The translations under genes and the position numbers were made by a program. The notes beneath the pieces are model-generated. The model did not search any database, had not been told where the DNA came from, and was given only the letters and a program-made list of their open reading frames with translations. A stretch of DNA of 64,000 nucleotides from Cellulomonas sp. ES6 (GTDB lineage Bacteria; Actinomycetota; Actinomycetes; Actinomycetales; Cellulomonadaceae). Of this stretch, positions 10,125-20,403 are shown in pieces; the stretch's first letter is position 1, and each line of letters opens with the position of its first letter. The DNA is taken from assembly GCF_030053835.1 (NCBI RefSeq), contig NZ_CP125655.1, positions 3,224,001-3,288,000 of the forward strand, read 5' to 3'.

Positions 10125-11437
10125 CTACGCCTCCCAGACCGCCCAGCCGCGGCCGGCGACGCCACTCGCGCCGGGTGCGCCCTCGGACGCGACGGGCCGC
10201 GCATCGGCGGGCGGCGCGAACGGCCACCCTCGTCGTCGAGGTTCAGGGCGACGAGCAGGGCCGCGGACCCGTCGGCGGCGCGTGACTCGTACGCCAGGCG
10301 GGTGCCGGTGACCTCGACGACGTGGGTGCGGGCGGTGTGGAGCCAGGGGTGCCGGCGCCGCAGGCCGATCAGCGCGGCGTGCCGGTCGTGCGCGGGGCGG
10401 CCGTCCGGGGCGACGTCGGGCCCCGCGAGGTCCTCCGGCGCCGGCGGGTACGGCGGGCGGACCGCGTCGTCGCCGCCGGCGCGGTCCTCCTTCACGCCGC
10501 GGTACGCCTGCTCGTCGCCGTAGTAGACCGCCGGGGTGCCGCCGACGGTCATGAGCACCACGAGCGCGTGGCCCGCGAGCGTCGCGTCGCCGACCCGGCT
10601 GGCGATGCGCGTGACGTCGTGGTTGCCGACGAACGTGTACGGCACGAACGCGTCGAGGAACGCGTCGTGCCGGCCGAGCGTCCACGCGAGCTCGTGCCAG
10701 TTGCGGTCGACGACGGAGGACCAGATCGCCTTCCACAGCTCGTACTGCGTCACCGAGTCGACCCCGGACTCCGCGACGAACCCGGGGTAGTCGCCGTGGA
10801 TGACCTCGCCCATCAGGTACGCGTCCGGGTGGGCGGCCCGCACCCGGTCGGTGACCTGCCGCCAGAAGGCCGTCGGCGCCGCGTAGGCCGCGTCGAGGCG
10901 CCAGCCGTCCGCCCCGGCGTCCAGCCAGTGGGTCATGACGTCGGCGACCAGGTCGACGACGCGGGGCGAGTCGTGGTTCAGCGTGACGAGGGAGCGGTGG
11001 CCCTCGAAGCAGTCCCAGTCCGGCTCGCCGTCGGCCCAGCGGATGCGGAACAGCTCCGCCTCCGGGGACCCGGGGCCGCCCGCCAGCGCGGCGCGGAACA
11101 GCGGGTGCTGGTCGCCGACGTGGTTGAAGACGCCGTCCAGCAGCACGCGCACGCCGCGGTCGTGCGCCGCGAGCAGGTGGTCGAGGTCGGCCCGGCCGCC
11201 GAGCCGGGGGTCGACGCGCAGGTGGTCGACGGTGTCGTAGCCGTGCGTGGCGGAGGCGAACACGGGGCCCAGCGCGAGGCCGTTCAGCCCCAGGTCGACC
11301 AGGTAGTCCAGCCAGCGCTCGACGTGCGCGAGGCGGTGCGTGACCGGCGCGGCGGTGTCCGCCGCCGGCTCGGCGCCCGTGAAGCCCAGCGGGTAGACGT
11401 GCCACCACAGGGCGTGCTCCACCCACGCGGGCGCCAT
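10125..11437 (-). CDS. GH13 alpha-amylase-family glycosidase (frameshift near the 3' end)
   Basis: (beta/alpha)8 retaining glycosidase acting on alpha-glucans or alpha-glucosides. Conserved region I is DGVFNHVG, region II is GWRLDAAYA (nucleophile Asp), region III is LMGEVIHG (acid/base Glu), and region IV is FVGNHDVTR (transition-state Asp). The protein starts MAPAWVEHALWWHVYPLGF after GGAGGCACG, has no signal peptide and is about 437 residues, so it is probably cytoplasmic. The frame shifts near 10236, where one base is missing in the GGG codon run after LNLDDEG. The corrected end is GRGWAVWEA at 10125. Exact specificity (maltogenic, trehalose-type or other) is not determined. Confidence 0.9.
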
Positions 11438-11587
11438 CGTGCCTCCTTCGTCCGTCCCCGTGCAGACTCGCAGGCCCGCGGCCCGGTGTCACCTCGGCGG
11501 CCGGGGCGCCGGGGCGGGCGGCCGCCCGGGCTCCGTCGCCCCGGGCGGGTCCGGCGGGGGCGCCGCGGACCCGCCCGGTCTCGGCCC

Positions 11588-12745
11588 TCAGTGCGCCCGG
11601 TGCGGCACCGGCTCGGGCAGCCCGGCGTCGGCCCGCACACCGCGCGAGAAGCCCTCGATCGAGCGCAGGGCGTCCACCAGGTCCGGCACCCGCACCGTGA
11701 ACGGCATGGCGTGGATCGTCTCGCCCTCGGCGGTGGCGGCCTGCGCCACGCGCGTGAGGTCGTCGACGTCGTCGGGGGACAGCCCCACCTCGGTGAGGGT
11801 GTTTGGCAGGCCGACGCGCGTCGTGAACTCGACGAAGTCCCGGATCTCCTGGACCGGCGCCCCCTCGAGCACGAGCTGCGTCACCGAGCCGATGTTGACC
11901 TTCTGCCCGTGCGTGAGGCCGTGCGTCTGCGGCGCGGCGGTGAGGCCGTTGTGGATCGCGTGCGCCGCGGCGAGGCCGCCCGACTCGAACCCGAGCCCCG
12001 ACAGCAGCGTGTTCGCCTCGACGACCTTCTCGACCGACGGCGTCACGAGGTGGTCCCGCACGGCGGCGACCGCCGGCAGCGCGTGCTCCCAGAGGATGTC
12101 CCACGACAGGCGGGCCAGCGCCGTGCCGGTCGCCGTCGGCAGCCCGCCGGCCATCGTCGTGGCGTCGGTGCGCGCGACGGCGCGCGCCTCGATCCACGTG
12201 GCGAGCGCGTCGCCGACGCCCGCGACGAGGAAGCGCGCCGGGGCGTTGGCCACGAGCTGCGTGTCGACCAGCACCAGGTCGGGGTTGCGCGGGAAGAACC
12301 GGTACTCCTCGAACGCGCCGCCCTCGTCGTAGATGACCGACAGCGCGGAGCAGGGCGCGTCCGTCGAGGCGAGGGTCGGCACGGACACCCACCGGATGCC
12401 GGTGAGGAAGCCCGCCGCCTTCACCGCGTCGAGCGTCGAGCCGCCGCCGACGCCCACCACCACGTCGGCGCCCGTCTCCCGGATGCGGGCCGCGATGCCG
12501 TCGACGGCCGCCGCGGTCGCGTACACCCCGAAGCCGTCGCGCGTCAGCGGCAGCCCCGCCGCCTCGAGCGACCGCGAGACGGCCTCGCCGACGAACGACC
12601 ACACGGTGTCGTCGGCGACGACGAGCGGCGTGCGGCCGATGGGCTCGACCAGCTCCCCGAGGCGCTCGATCGCGCCGCGCCCCTGCGCGTAGCGGCCGGG
12701 GCTGATCATCGTGCGGACGGGCAGGTGGTCCAGGGTTGCTGACAC
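11588..12745 (-). CDS. gldA: Glycerol dehydrogenase-like iron-containing alcohol dehydrogenase
   Basis: NAD-dependent, metal-containing polyol dehydrogenase of about 385 residues, most like GldA. The nucleotide-binding motif GGGSTLDAVKAAG is followed by PTLASTDAPCSAL, typical of glycerol and related dehydrogenases. Metal ligands are expected at the Asp of AGVGDALATW and at the His residues in AAAHAIHNGL and THGLTHGQKV. The GTG at 12745 is preceded by GAGGAGCC. It heads a three-gene minus-strand run with the GH13 enzyme and the amidohydrolase, suggesting use of a sugar-derived or polyol substrate. The symbol is by family resemblance; sn-glycerol-1-phosphate-type enzymes are a less likely alternative. 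Confidence 0.85.
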   Translation of the reverse strand: MSATLDHLPVRTMISPGRYAQGRGAIERLGELVEPIGRTPLVVADDTVWSFVGEAVSRSLEAAGLPLTRDGFGVYATAAAVDGIAARIRETGADVVVGVGGGSTLDAVKAAGFLTGIRWVSVPTLASTDAPCSALSVIYDEGGAFEEYRFFPRNPDLVLVDTQLVANAPARFLVAGVGDALATWIEARAVARTDATTMAGGLPTATGTALARLSWDILWEHALPAVAAVRDHLVTPSVEKVVEANTLLSGLGFESGGLAAAHAIHNGLTAAPQTHGLTHGQKVNIGSVTQLVLEGAPVQEIRDFVEFTTRVGLPNTLTEVGLSPDDVDDLTRVAQAATAEGETIHAMPFTVRVPDLVDALRSIEGFSRGVRADAGLPEPVPHRAH

Positions 12746-12889
12746 GGCTCCTCCTCGGGTCGTGCGCCGGCGGGAGGGCCGTCGTGCCGGCCCGGGGCTC
12801 CACCGACACGTCCACCGTACGGACGCGGCCCGGCGGCGGCACGGGGACGTCGGTCCCGACCTGGGAGGCCGGACGCTACTGTCGCGGGC

Positions 12890-13892
12890 ATGACACTCGT
12901 CGAAGACCCGCGCACCGCGCCGCCGATCCGATGGGGGATCCTCGGCGCCGGCAACATCGCCGGCGCGTTCGCCGCCGCCGTCCGCTCCGCCACCCGGGCC
13001 CAGGTCGTGGCCGTCGGCTCCCGGGACCGCGTGAAGGCCGAGCGGTTCGCCACGCAGCACGGCATCCCGACGACGCACGTCGACTACCGGGACCTGGTCG
13101 AGGACCCGCAGGTGGACGCCGTGTACGTCGCCACCCCGCACTCCGAGCACCGCGAGCACGCGCTGCTGGCGATCGCCGCCGGCAAGCACGTGCTGGTCGA
13201 GAAGGCGTTCACCCGCAACGCCGCCGAGGCCGAGGAGGTGGCGGCGCGCGCGCGCGGCGGGCGTGTTCGTCATGGAGGCGATGTGGACGCGGTTCCTGCC
13301 GCACGTCGCCGCGCTGCACCAGGTGATCGACTCCGGCGAGATCGGCGAGGTCGTCACGCTGCAGGCCGACCACGGCCAGTACTTCGCGTTCGACCCGGCG
13401 AGCCGCCTGTACGACCCGGCGCTCGCGGGCGGGGCGCTGCTGGACCTCGGCGTCTACCCGGTGTCGTTCGCGCACGACCTGCTGGGCGTCCCGGACTCCG
13501 TGCGGGCGGTGGGCACGCTCACCGCGACCGGCGTCGACGGCCAGATCGGCATGGTCCTGCAGTACGGGGAGCGCACGCAGGCGGTGCTGCACACCACGCT
13601 GTGGGCGAAGACGCCGACCACGGCCGCGATCACCGGCACGGAGGGCAGCATCGTCGTCGAGGGTTCGTTCTACGCGCCGACGTCGTTCCGGGTGCAGCGC
13701 CGCGACGGGCGGACCTGGCAGTTCAGCCAGCCGACGCCGCACGGGCTGCAGTTCGAGGCCGCCGAGGTGGCGCGCCGCGTCGCGGAGGGCGCCACGGAGA
13801 GCCCGCGCATGTCGTGGGCGGGCACGCTGGCCGTCCTGCGCACCATGGACGAGGTGCGCGCGCAGGTCGGGGTGGCCTACCCCGGCGAGTGA
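12890..13892 (+). CDS. Gfo/Idh/MocA-family oxidoreductase (one frameshift in this sequence)
   Basis: NAD(P)-dependent sugar or cyclitol dehydrogenase. The N-terminal Rossmann domain has WGILGAGNIAGAF and the conserved VEKAFTRNAAEA (the EKP-like lysine motif, here EKA). The C-terminal alpha/beta domain begins VFVMEAMWTRFLP and has GGALLDLGVYPVSF with the conserved Asp. The frame breaks near 13253-13262 inside a (GC)n tract; the offset needs one extra or two missing bases. The start ATG at 12890 lies seven bases after TACTGT and is divergent from the GldA-like gene. Its substrate is unknown; the neighbours suggest carbohydrate metabolism. Confidence 0.87.
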
Positions 13893-13953
13893 GGCGCCGC
13901 GGCCGCCGCGGGCGGGTCGGGCGGTGTGGGCGCGGGTGGATACCCTGGCGCCC

Positions 13954-14694
13954 GTGACGCTGCCCGAGCCGCCCGCGGCCCCCGCTGCCCCGTCGTCGAG
14001 CCCCGGTCCGGGGCAGGCGCCCGCCGGGCCCGTCGACGGCGTCGTGCCCGGCGGGCTCTTCGTGTCGTTCGAGGGCGGCGACGGCGTCGGCAAGTCCACG
14101 CAGTCCCGGCTGCTCGGCGAGTGGCTCGAGGGCCTGGGGCTCACCGTCGTGCTGACCCGGGAACCGGGCGGCACGGAGCTGGGTCGGGTGCTGCGCCGCG
14201 AGGTGCTGCACGGCGGGCACGTCGACCCGCGCACCGAGGCGCTGCTGTACGCGGCCGACCGTGCCCACCACGTCGCCTCGCTGGTCCGGCCCGCGCTCGA
14301 GGCCGGGCAGGTCGTGGTGACCGACCGCTACCTCGACTCGTCCGTGGCGTACCAGGGCACCGGGCGGGACCTCGGCGCGGATGAGGTGGAGCGGCTCTCG
14401 CTCTGGGCGACGGGCGGCCTGCTGCCCCGGCTGACCGTGCTGCTCGACCTCGACCCCGCGGCGGGTCTGCGCCGGCTGCACGCGCGGCCCGACCGGCCGG
14501 ACCGGCTGGAGAGCGCGGGGGACGACTTCCACCGCCGCACCCGTGAGGCGTTCCTGGCGCGGGCGGCGGCCGACCCCGGCCGCTGGCTCGTGCTCGACGC
14601 GGACCGGCCGGTCGAGGCGATCGCGGCGGACGTCCGCGCCCGGGTCGCGGCGCTGCTCGGCGTGCCGGCGCCCGCGGCCGAGGTGGCGCCGTGA
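13954..14694 (+). CDS. tmk: Thymidylate kinase (dTMP kinase)
   Basis: Phosphorylates dTMP to dTDP in DNA precursor synthesis. The P-loop FEGGDGVGKST is at about residues 39-49, LTREPGG follows, and the DR(Y/H) motif is in TDRYLDSSVAYQGTGRDL. The lid region is rich in Arg and Asp (HARPDRPDRLE). The GTG at 13954 is preferred because TACCCT lies seven bases upstream and the frame between 13924 and 13954 overlaps that promoter-like element. The N-terminal 35 residues are Pro/Ala-rich and not part of the fold. It overlaps holB by four bases, the usual actinobacterial arrangement. Confidence 0.94.
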   Translation: MTLPEPPAAPAAPSSSPGPGQAPAGPVDGVVPGGLFVSFEGGDGVGKSTQSRLLGEWLEGLGLTVVLTREPGGTELGRVLRREVLHGGHVDPRTEALLYAADRAHHVASLVRPALEAGQVVVTDRYLDSSVAYQGTGRDLGADEVERLSLWATGGLLPRLTVLLDLDPAAGLRRLHARPDRPDRLESAGDDFHRRTREAFLARAAADPGRWLVLDADRPVEAIAADVRARVAALLGVPAPAAEVAP

Positions 14695-15828
14695 CGACCG
14701 TGTGGGACGACGTCGTCGGGCAGGAGCCGGCCGTCCGCGTGCTGCGGGAGGCCGCCGAGGACCCCACCCGCATGACGCACGCGTGGCTGCTCACCGGGCC
14801 GCCGGGGTCGGGGCGCTCCAACGCGGCGCGCGCGCCTTCGCGGCGGCGCTGCAGGACCCCTCGGGGGACCCGCGCAGCCCCGGGTGCGCGACGGTGCTGG
14901 CCGGGACGCACCCGGACGTCACGTTCGTCGCCACGGAGGGCGTCGTCATCCGCGCGGACACCGTGCGCCCCCTGGTCGAGCTCGCCCAGCGGGCCCCGTC
15001 GCAGGGCCGCTGGCGGGTGATCGTCGTCGAGGACGCCGACCGGCTCAACGAGACCTCCGGCAACGTGCTGCTCAAGGCCATCGAGGAGCCGCCGCCGCGC
15101 ACCGTGTGGCTGCTGTGCGCCCCGAGCCCGCAGGACGTGCTGGTGACGCTGCGCTCCCGCAGCCGGTCCGTCGCGCTGCGCGTGCCCCCGGTGGAGGACG
15201 TCGCCGACCTGCTGGTCCGGCGCGACGGCGTCGACCCCGCGACCGCGCTGGTCGCCGCCCGGGCCGCCCAGTCGCACGTCGGGGTGGCCCGGCGGCTCGC
15301 CCGTGACCCGGAGGCCCGGGCGCGGCGCTCGGCGGTGCTGCGCATCGCCCCGCGGGTCCGGGGCGTGGGGGACGCCGTGCTGGCCGCCGGCGAGCTGGTC
15401 GAGACGGCGCAGGCCGACGCGAAGGCCGCCACGGAGGAGCGCGACGCCCGCGAGCGCCAGGAGCTGCTGCGGTCCCTGGGCGCCGAGGGGCTCACCACGA
15501 TCCCCCGGCGCTGCGGGGGCAGGTGCGGCAGCTCGAGGAGGAGCAGAAGCGCCGCGCGACGCGGGCGCAGCGCGACGTGCTGGACCGCGCGATGGTGGAC
15601 CTGCTGTCGTTCTACCGCGACGTGCTGGTGATCCAGCTCGGCGCGGACGTGCACCTGGTCAACGCCGAGCACGAGGACGCCGCCCGGGCCCTGGCCGCGT
15701 CCTCGACGCCGGAGCAGACGGTGCGGCGCATGGACGCCGTCTCGGAGGCGCGCACCCGGCTCGAGGGGAACGTGGCACCGCTGCTCGCGGTCGAGGCGAT
15801 GATGATCGCCCTGCGTCCGCAGGCCTGA
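14691..15828 (+). CDS. holB: DNA polymerase III subunit delta' (two frameshifts in this sequence)
   Basis: Clamp-loader subunit. The GTG start overlaps the tmk stop (GTGA). It begins VWDDVVGQEPAVRVLREA, with the degenerate P-loop LTGPPGSGRS, the sensor-like VVEDADRLNETSGNVLLKAIEEPPP and the SRC-equivalent LRSRSRSVAL. The C-terminal collar domain contains DLLSFYRDVLVIQLGA. Frame changes near 14833 and 15508 both correspond to a missing base in G/C-rich runs; correcting both joins the three segments into one protein of about 379 residues. The last segment ends ALRPQA at 15828. Since holB is essential, these breaks are most likely sequence errors. Confidence 0.92.
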
Positions 15829-15917
15829 CGCCGGGCGGGGCGCTGGCGCGCAACCCGCGCGTGACCGGCCTGGGGACGACGCGCCTGCGGGCGCCGGGCG
15901 GCCGTTACGGTTGTCCG

Positions 15918-17480
15918 GTGACACCCGCCTCGCCGCTCCCCAGCTCCTCCGCGCCCGCTCGCCGGGCCGCCCGCCGCGGCGGTCGCGTGGCCGCGCTCGC
16001 CGCCGTCGCCGCCCTGGTGCTCGCCGGGTGCGTCGGGCCCAAGGAGCAGACCGAGGTCACCGAGCAGCCGACGCCGACGGCCGCGGACGTGCGCGGGCTC
16101 GACGCGATCTACGACCAGGACCTCGACTGGCAGCCCTGCGGGGACCTGGAGTGCGCGACGCTCGTCGTGCCGCTCGACTACGGCGAGCCCGACGGCGACA
16201 CCATCGAGGTCGCCGTGAACCGGCACCGGGCGACCGGCGACCGGATCGGCTCGCTGCTCATCAACCCCGGCGGCCCGGGCGCCTCCGGCCTCGACGCCCT
16301 CTCCGGCATCGCGCTGCCGCGGTTCGGGGAGGAGGTGGTCGCGCGCTACGACCTCGTGGGCTTCGACCCCGCGGCGTCGGGTCCTCCACCCCGGTGACGT
16401 GCGTCGACGGTCCCGCCATGGACGCGCTCGTCTCCACCGACTTCGACCTCGCGACGGACGCGGGGGTCGCGCAGGCCGAGGCCGCGTACGGCGACTTCGG
16501 GGCGGCCTGCCTGGAGAACACCGGGCCCGTGCTCGGGCACGTCGACACCGTCAGCGCCGCGAAGGACATGGACGTGCTGCGCGCGGTCCTCGGCGACGAG
16601 ACCCTCGCGTACGTCGGCTACTCGTACGGCACGCAGCTCGGCGCCACGTACGCGGCGCTGTTCCCCGAGCACGTCGGCCGCCTCGTCCTCGACGGCGCGC
16701 TCGACCCGACGCTGCCCGCCGAGGAGATCTCGAAGGGCCAGGCCGTCGGGTTCGAGAACGCCCTACGCGCCTACGTCGCCGACTGCCAGGCCGGCGCCGA
16801 CTGCCCGCTGACCGGCTCCGTCGACGACGGCCTCGCGCAGGTCCGGGCCCTGCTGGACCGCGCGCGGACGTCGCCGCTGCCCACCGGCACGGACCGGCCG
16901 CTGACCGGCACGCTGGCGTTCAGCGGGATCGCGCTGCCGCTGTACGACGAGGGTTCCTGGAGCTACCTCACGATGGGCCTCGACGCGGCGCTCACCGAGG
17001 GCGACGGGTCCGTGCTGCTGCAGCTCGCCGACCTGTACTACGACCGCAACCCCGACGGCACCTACGCGACGAACTCCACCGCCGCGTTCTGGTCCATCGG
17101 GTGCGCCGACGACCGCAGCACCACGGACGTGGCGCAGATGCGGGCGCAGGCCGCCGACATCGAGGCCGCGGCGCCCACCGTCGGCTACTTCTTCGGCTAC
17201 GGCGGCATCGTCTGCGCGCAGTGGCCCGTCCCCGAGGCCGGGGGCTCGACGACTACTCGGCGGCGGGCGCCGCGCCGATCGTCGTCATCGGCACCACGAA
17301 CGACCCCGCGACACCGTACGCCTGGGCCGAGAGCCTCGCGCAGACGCTCGACTCCGCGACCCTCCTGACGTACGAGGGGAGGGGCACACGGCGTACGGGC
17401 GCTCGAACTCCTGCATCGCCGACGCGGTCGACGCCTACCTGGTCGACGGCACCGTCCCCGCGGAGGGCACCCGCTGCTGA
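15918..17480 (+). CDS. Secreted lipoprotein alpha/beta hydrolase, TAP-type tripeptidyl aminopeptidase family (three frameshifts)
   Basis: Exported serine hydrolase resembling Streptomyces tripeptidyl aminopeptidases. The signal peptide ends in a lipobox (VLAGC), so it is probably anchored to the outer face of the membrane. Core motifs: NPGGPGASG (oxyanion region), VGYSYGTQLG (nucleophile Ser), and the TAP C-terminal segment with IGTTNDPATPYAW (Asp) and GHTAYG (His). Missing bases near 16375, 17243 and 17380 split it into four frames. The GTG at 15918 follows TACGGT by six bases. The gene ends GTRC at 17480, 78 bp before tRNA-Thr. The natural substrate is unknown. Confidence 0.9.
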
Positions 17481-17497
17481 CCCCGGGCGCCGCCGCT

Positions 17498-17527
17498 TTG
17501 GAGGACGCGCCGTGCGCCGGGTACAGT
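17498..17527 (+). promoter_or_regulatory. Predicted promoter of tRNA-Thr
   Basis: TTGGAG at 17498-17503 and TACAGT at 17522-17527 are separated by 18 bp. This would start transcription about 25 bases before the mature tRNA 5' end. It matches the general actinobacterial housekeeping sigma pattern; it is prediction only. Confidence 0.55.
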
Positions 17528-17558
17528 GTCGGTGCTCGTCCGCCGGAAGTGCGGGCGC

Positions 17559-17631
17559 GCCGCCTTAGCTCAGTCGGCAGAGCGTCTCACTCGTAATGAG
17601 AAGGTCAAGGGTTCGATTCCCTTAGGCGGCT
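17559..17631 (+). tRNA. tRNA-Thr (anticodon CGT)
   Basis: A 73-nt cloverleaf. The acceptor stem GCCGCCT pairs with AGGCGGC (17624-17630), with T as discriminator. The D stem is GCTC/GAGC, the anticodon stem TCTCA/TGAGA encloses loop CTCGTAA (anticodon CGT, reading ACG), and the T arm AAGGG/CCCTT carries the TTCGATT loop. CCA is not encoded. A perfect hairpin begins ten bases downstream. Confidence 0.97.
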
Positions 17632-17640
17632 CAGCACACA

Positions 17641-17683
17641 CGACGCAGGCCCGGGATCCCGTGCGGATCCCGGGCCTGCGTCG
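17641..17683 (+). terminator. Perfect 19-bp hairpin after tRNA-Thr
   Basis: Left arm 17641-17659 (CGACGCAGGCCCGGGATCC) is exactly complementary to 17665-17683, with loop CGTGC. No T-run follows, as is usual for hairpin terminators in high-GC actinobacteria. It is the likely tRNA terminator. Confidence 0.8.
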
Positions 17684-17851
17684 CTCCTGGCGGCCGCTCG
17701 GGACGTCCTCCGAGGGCCGGCCGCGGCGTGGCCCGCCACGGTGGGTGCAGGCACCTCGGCCGAACGGGCGAACCTCGGCCGGCGCGCGCAGGTCCCGCGC
17801 CGTGCGAGCCGATACGACGTCGGACGTTCCACCACGACGACGAGGAGACCC

Positions 17852-18235
17852 ATGTCCCGCACCGGCCGCTTCACCTTCGACGGGGGTGCCGCGACCTACG
17901 TCGGCACCGCGATCCTCGGGGTGCTCATCACGACGCTCACGCTGGGGATCTGCTACCCGTTCCAGGTGGTGCTCATGCAGCGGTGGCGGGCCAAGCACGC
18001 GCGCATCGACGGTCAGCAGCTCGTCTTCACGGGGAGCGCGACGGGACTGTTCGGCCTGTGGATCGCCTGGTTCCTGCTGAGCGTCGTCACCCTCGGCATC
18101 TACCTGCTGTGGGTGGGGCCACGCATCGAGGCGTGGAAGTGGGAGCACACCGACTTCGCGACGCCGGTCCAGCCGCTCGTCCCGTACGGCCAGGTGCCGC
18201 CGGGGCAGAACGTCACGGTGAACGTCGCGCGCTGA
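17852..18235 (+). CDS. DUF898-like membrane protein
   Basis: A 127-residue protein with two hydrophobic hairpins, TAILGVLITTLTLGICYPF and GLWIAWFLLSVVTLGIYLLW. Each ends with an aromatic/Gly pattern (TLGIC/TLGIY) and is followed by a basic RWRAKH or RIEAWKWEHT segment. This twofold pattern resembles DUF898 (YjgN) proteins, though it is shorter. The ATG at 17852 follows CGAGGAGACC. Function unknown; the family is uncertain. Confidence 0.72.
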   Translation: MSRTGRFTFDGGAATYVGTAILGVLITTLTLGICYPFQVVLMQRWRAKHARIDGQQLVFTGSATGLFGLWIAWFLLSVVTLGIYLLWVGPRIEAWKWEHTDFATPVQPLVPYGQVPPGQNVTVNVAR

Positions 18236-18276
18236 AAGTCGACGCGCGGCGTCGTCCGGGCCCGTAGGTTGTCGCC

Positions 18277-19708
18277 GTGGCGGGCGGCATGGAGGACGTG
18301 GAGCTGGTCGAGCTCCCGGGACCCGGCGCGTCCCCCGGCCCCGCCGACGCGGGGGTGCAGGACGCGGTCGACCGGCGCCGGGCGGGGTTGGCGCGGGTGC
18401 TGCGTCGCTGGTGGCCGGTGCCGGTGGTCACGATCTGCGCGCTCGTGGGGTGGCAGCTCGTGACGGACGCGCGCGAACGCGACCGCATGGAGCGGGCCCG
18501 CGGCGTCGAGGGGGTCCTGGCGGAGGCGGTCGTGCCGCCGCTGGACGCGGCGCCGTGGGGTGACGACGACACGGTGCAGGTGCTCTACGGCGGCGCGGCC
18601 GTGGCGGGCGGGCTGCTGGTCGGGCCGGTGTTCCTCGGTGACGGCTCGGTGGCGGTGGCCGGGGTGGACCGCGCCACCGGCGCGGAGCGGTGGCGCAGCG
18701 AGGTGGTGCCGGTGCCGGAGGCGCTGCAGAGCGGGATGAGTCTCTCCTGCCAGGAGCCGGAGCCGGCAGGCTCGCCGACCGTGTGGTGCACCGTCGGCGA
18801 GCAGGTCACCCTCCCGGACGGGAGCGTCGGGACGCGCGTGCGGGCGGTCGAGCTCGGGGTCGCCGACGGTGCGATCCGCGCCGACCGTGAGGTGGGCACC
18901 GGCGGCTCGACCGCCGCGGTGGGCGACCTCGTCGTCCTCGCGTCGGGGGACCCGAGTCCGTGCGGGTGACGGCCGTCGACCGGGGGTCGGGCGTGACGCG
19001 GTGGGACGTGACGCTGCCGGAGCGCACGCAGACCGGCACGGACCCCGCGGTGTGGGCGTCCGGCGACCACGCGATGGTGTGGGGCTCGCGCGAGGTGTGG
19101 GTGCTCGATCCGGCGGACGGCCGGGTCCAGGTGCACGACGCCGGCGTGGAGGTCCGGGGCGACGGGCGGCTCGTCGCCACCGACCGGGACGGGGTCAGCC
19201 GGCTGCTCGAGGCCGACGGCGGGCCGACCGGCGTCTCCGCACCCGGCACCCCCTCTCGCTGCTGCCCGACGACGGCAGTGCGGCGGGCCTCGTGCTGCTG
19301 GCGGACGTCGGGGACGGGCCCGCGCGGACCGTCCGCGCGCTCGACCCGGCCACCGGGGAGGTCGTGTGGGAGCGCGACGTCGACCTCGGGAGCACCATGA
19401 ACCAGATGGTGCTCGACGGCGTGCTGTACGGGAGCGGGACGTCGTCCGCCTGGGCCGTGGACGCGGTGACCGGGGAGACCCGGTGGTCCACCCATGCCGG
19501 GGCGAGCGACGCCTGGCAGGTGCAGACCGACGGCCGGGTGCTGCTGCGCACCGAGCAGGCGCCGGGCCGTGGCGAGCTGGTCGGGTACAGCCTGCGGGAC
19601 GGCGACGTGGCGTGGCGCACGGAGCTCCCCGAGGGCGTCGGGTCGCTGTGGCAGACGCACGGGCTGCTGCTCGGCCAGCGCGGCGCGAGCGTGGTCACGC
19701 TGCGCTGA
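18277..19708 (+). CDS. PQQ-like beta-propeller membrane protein (two frameshifts in this sequence)
   Basis: A type II-like membrane protein: a cytoplasmic N-terminus of about 45 residues, one membrane segment (PVPVVTICALVGWQLV), then an extracellular beta-propeller. Propeller blades are recognised from recurring VDRATGAERWRSE, VDRGSGVTRWDVT, LDPATGEVVWERD and VDAVTGETRWSTH units, the typical outer-blade Trp motif of PQQ-like repeats. No catalytic site is evident; such proteins often act as sensors or scaffolds. The frame shifts near 18952 and 19245, each like a lost base. The GTG at 18277 lies six bases after TAGGTT. Confidence 0.82.
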
Positions 19709-19866
19709 GCGTCCCGGCGCCGGCCCCCGCCCGCGGGCCCGTGTCCGCGCAGGTCGCCCGCGCGCGGATCGCCGGCCCGTCCTACCGTCGGTGGTGGTGC
19801 CCGTGGGGCACCGTCCCACCCACCCGCGCCGGGCACGCGCCCGGCGCTCTCCACCCTGGAGGCCGC

Positions 19867-20310
19867 ATGGACGTGCGCGACCTGCCGCTGCGCCTCGGCG
19901 CCGGCGCCTACATCCTCAGCTCGGGAGTCGACAAGCTGTCGGCCGACGAGGAGACCGCCGCGGGGTACCACGGCATGGCCGCCGGGGCGTACCCGTTCCT
20001 GGCCGACGTCGACCCCGTGACGTTCACGAAGGCGCTCGCGGCCACGGAGATCGCGCTCGGTGCCGGTCTGCTGCTCCCGGTCGCCCCGCGGAAGCTGCTC
20101 GCCGCCGGGTTCACGGCGTTCTCGGCCGGCCTCGTCGGCATGTACTGGCGGACGCCGTCGCTGCGCCGGGGACCGCGCGACCCGCGGCCGAGCCCCGACG
20201 GCGTCGGCGTCGCCAAGGACGTCATCCTGCTCGGCGCGTCGGCGTCGTACCTGCTGCACGCGCTGACCCGGCGGTCGGGGCACCGGAGGCAGCGGGTGCG
20301 CCGGGGCTGA
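19867..20310 (+). CDS. DoxX-like membrane protein
   Basis: A 147-residue membrane protein. It starts MDVRDLPLRLGAGAYILSSG after CTGGAGG, with the LRLxxGxxxLxxGxxKL pattern at the N-terminus that marks DoxX/DoxD-like proteins. Hydrophobic segments follow at about residues 55-75, 77-95 and 117-133. Members take part in thiosulfate oxidation or redox stress in some bacteria, but most have no known role. It lies 94 bp before a rhodanese gene on the same strand, so a shared sulfur-related role is possible, though only by proximity. Confidence 0.72.
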   Translation: MDVRDLPLRLGAGAYILSSGVDKLSADEETAAGYHGMAAGAYPFLADVDPVTFTKALAATEIALGAGLLLPVAPRKLLAAGFTAFSAGLVGMYWRTPSLRRGPRDPRPSPDGVGVAKDVILLGASASYLLHALTRRSGHRRQRVRRG

Positions 20311-20403
20311 CGGCGCGGCGCGCCGCCTCCGGGCGGCGACGTGGTGTTCGCGCTGCGCTGACCCCCTTGCCGGGATGCCCGTCGTCGCACGTACCGTGAC
20401 TCC

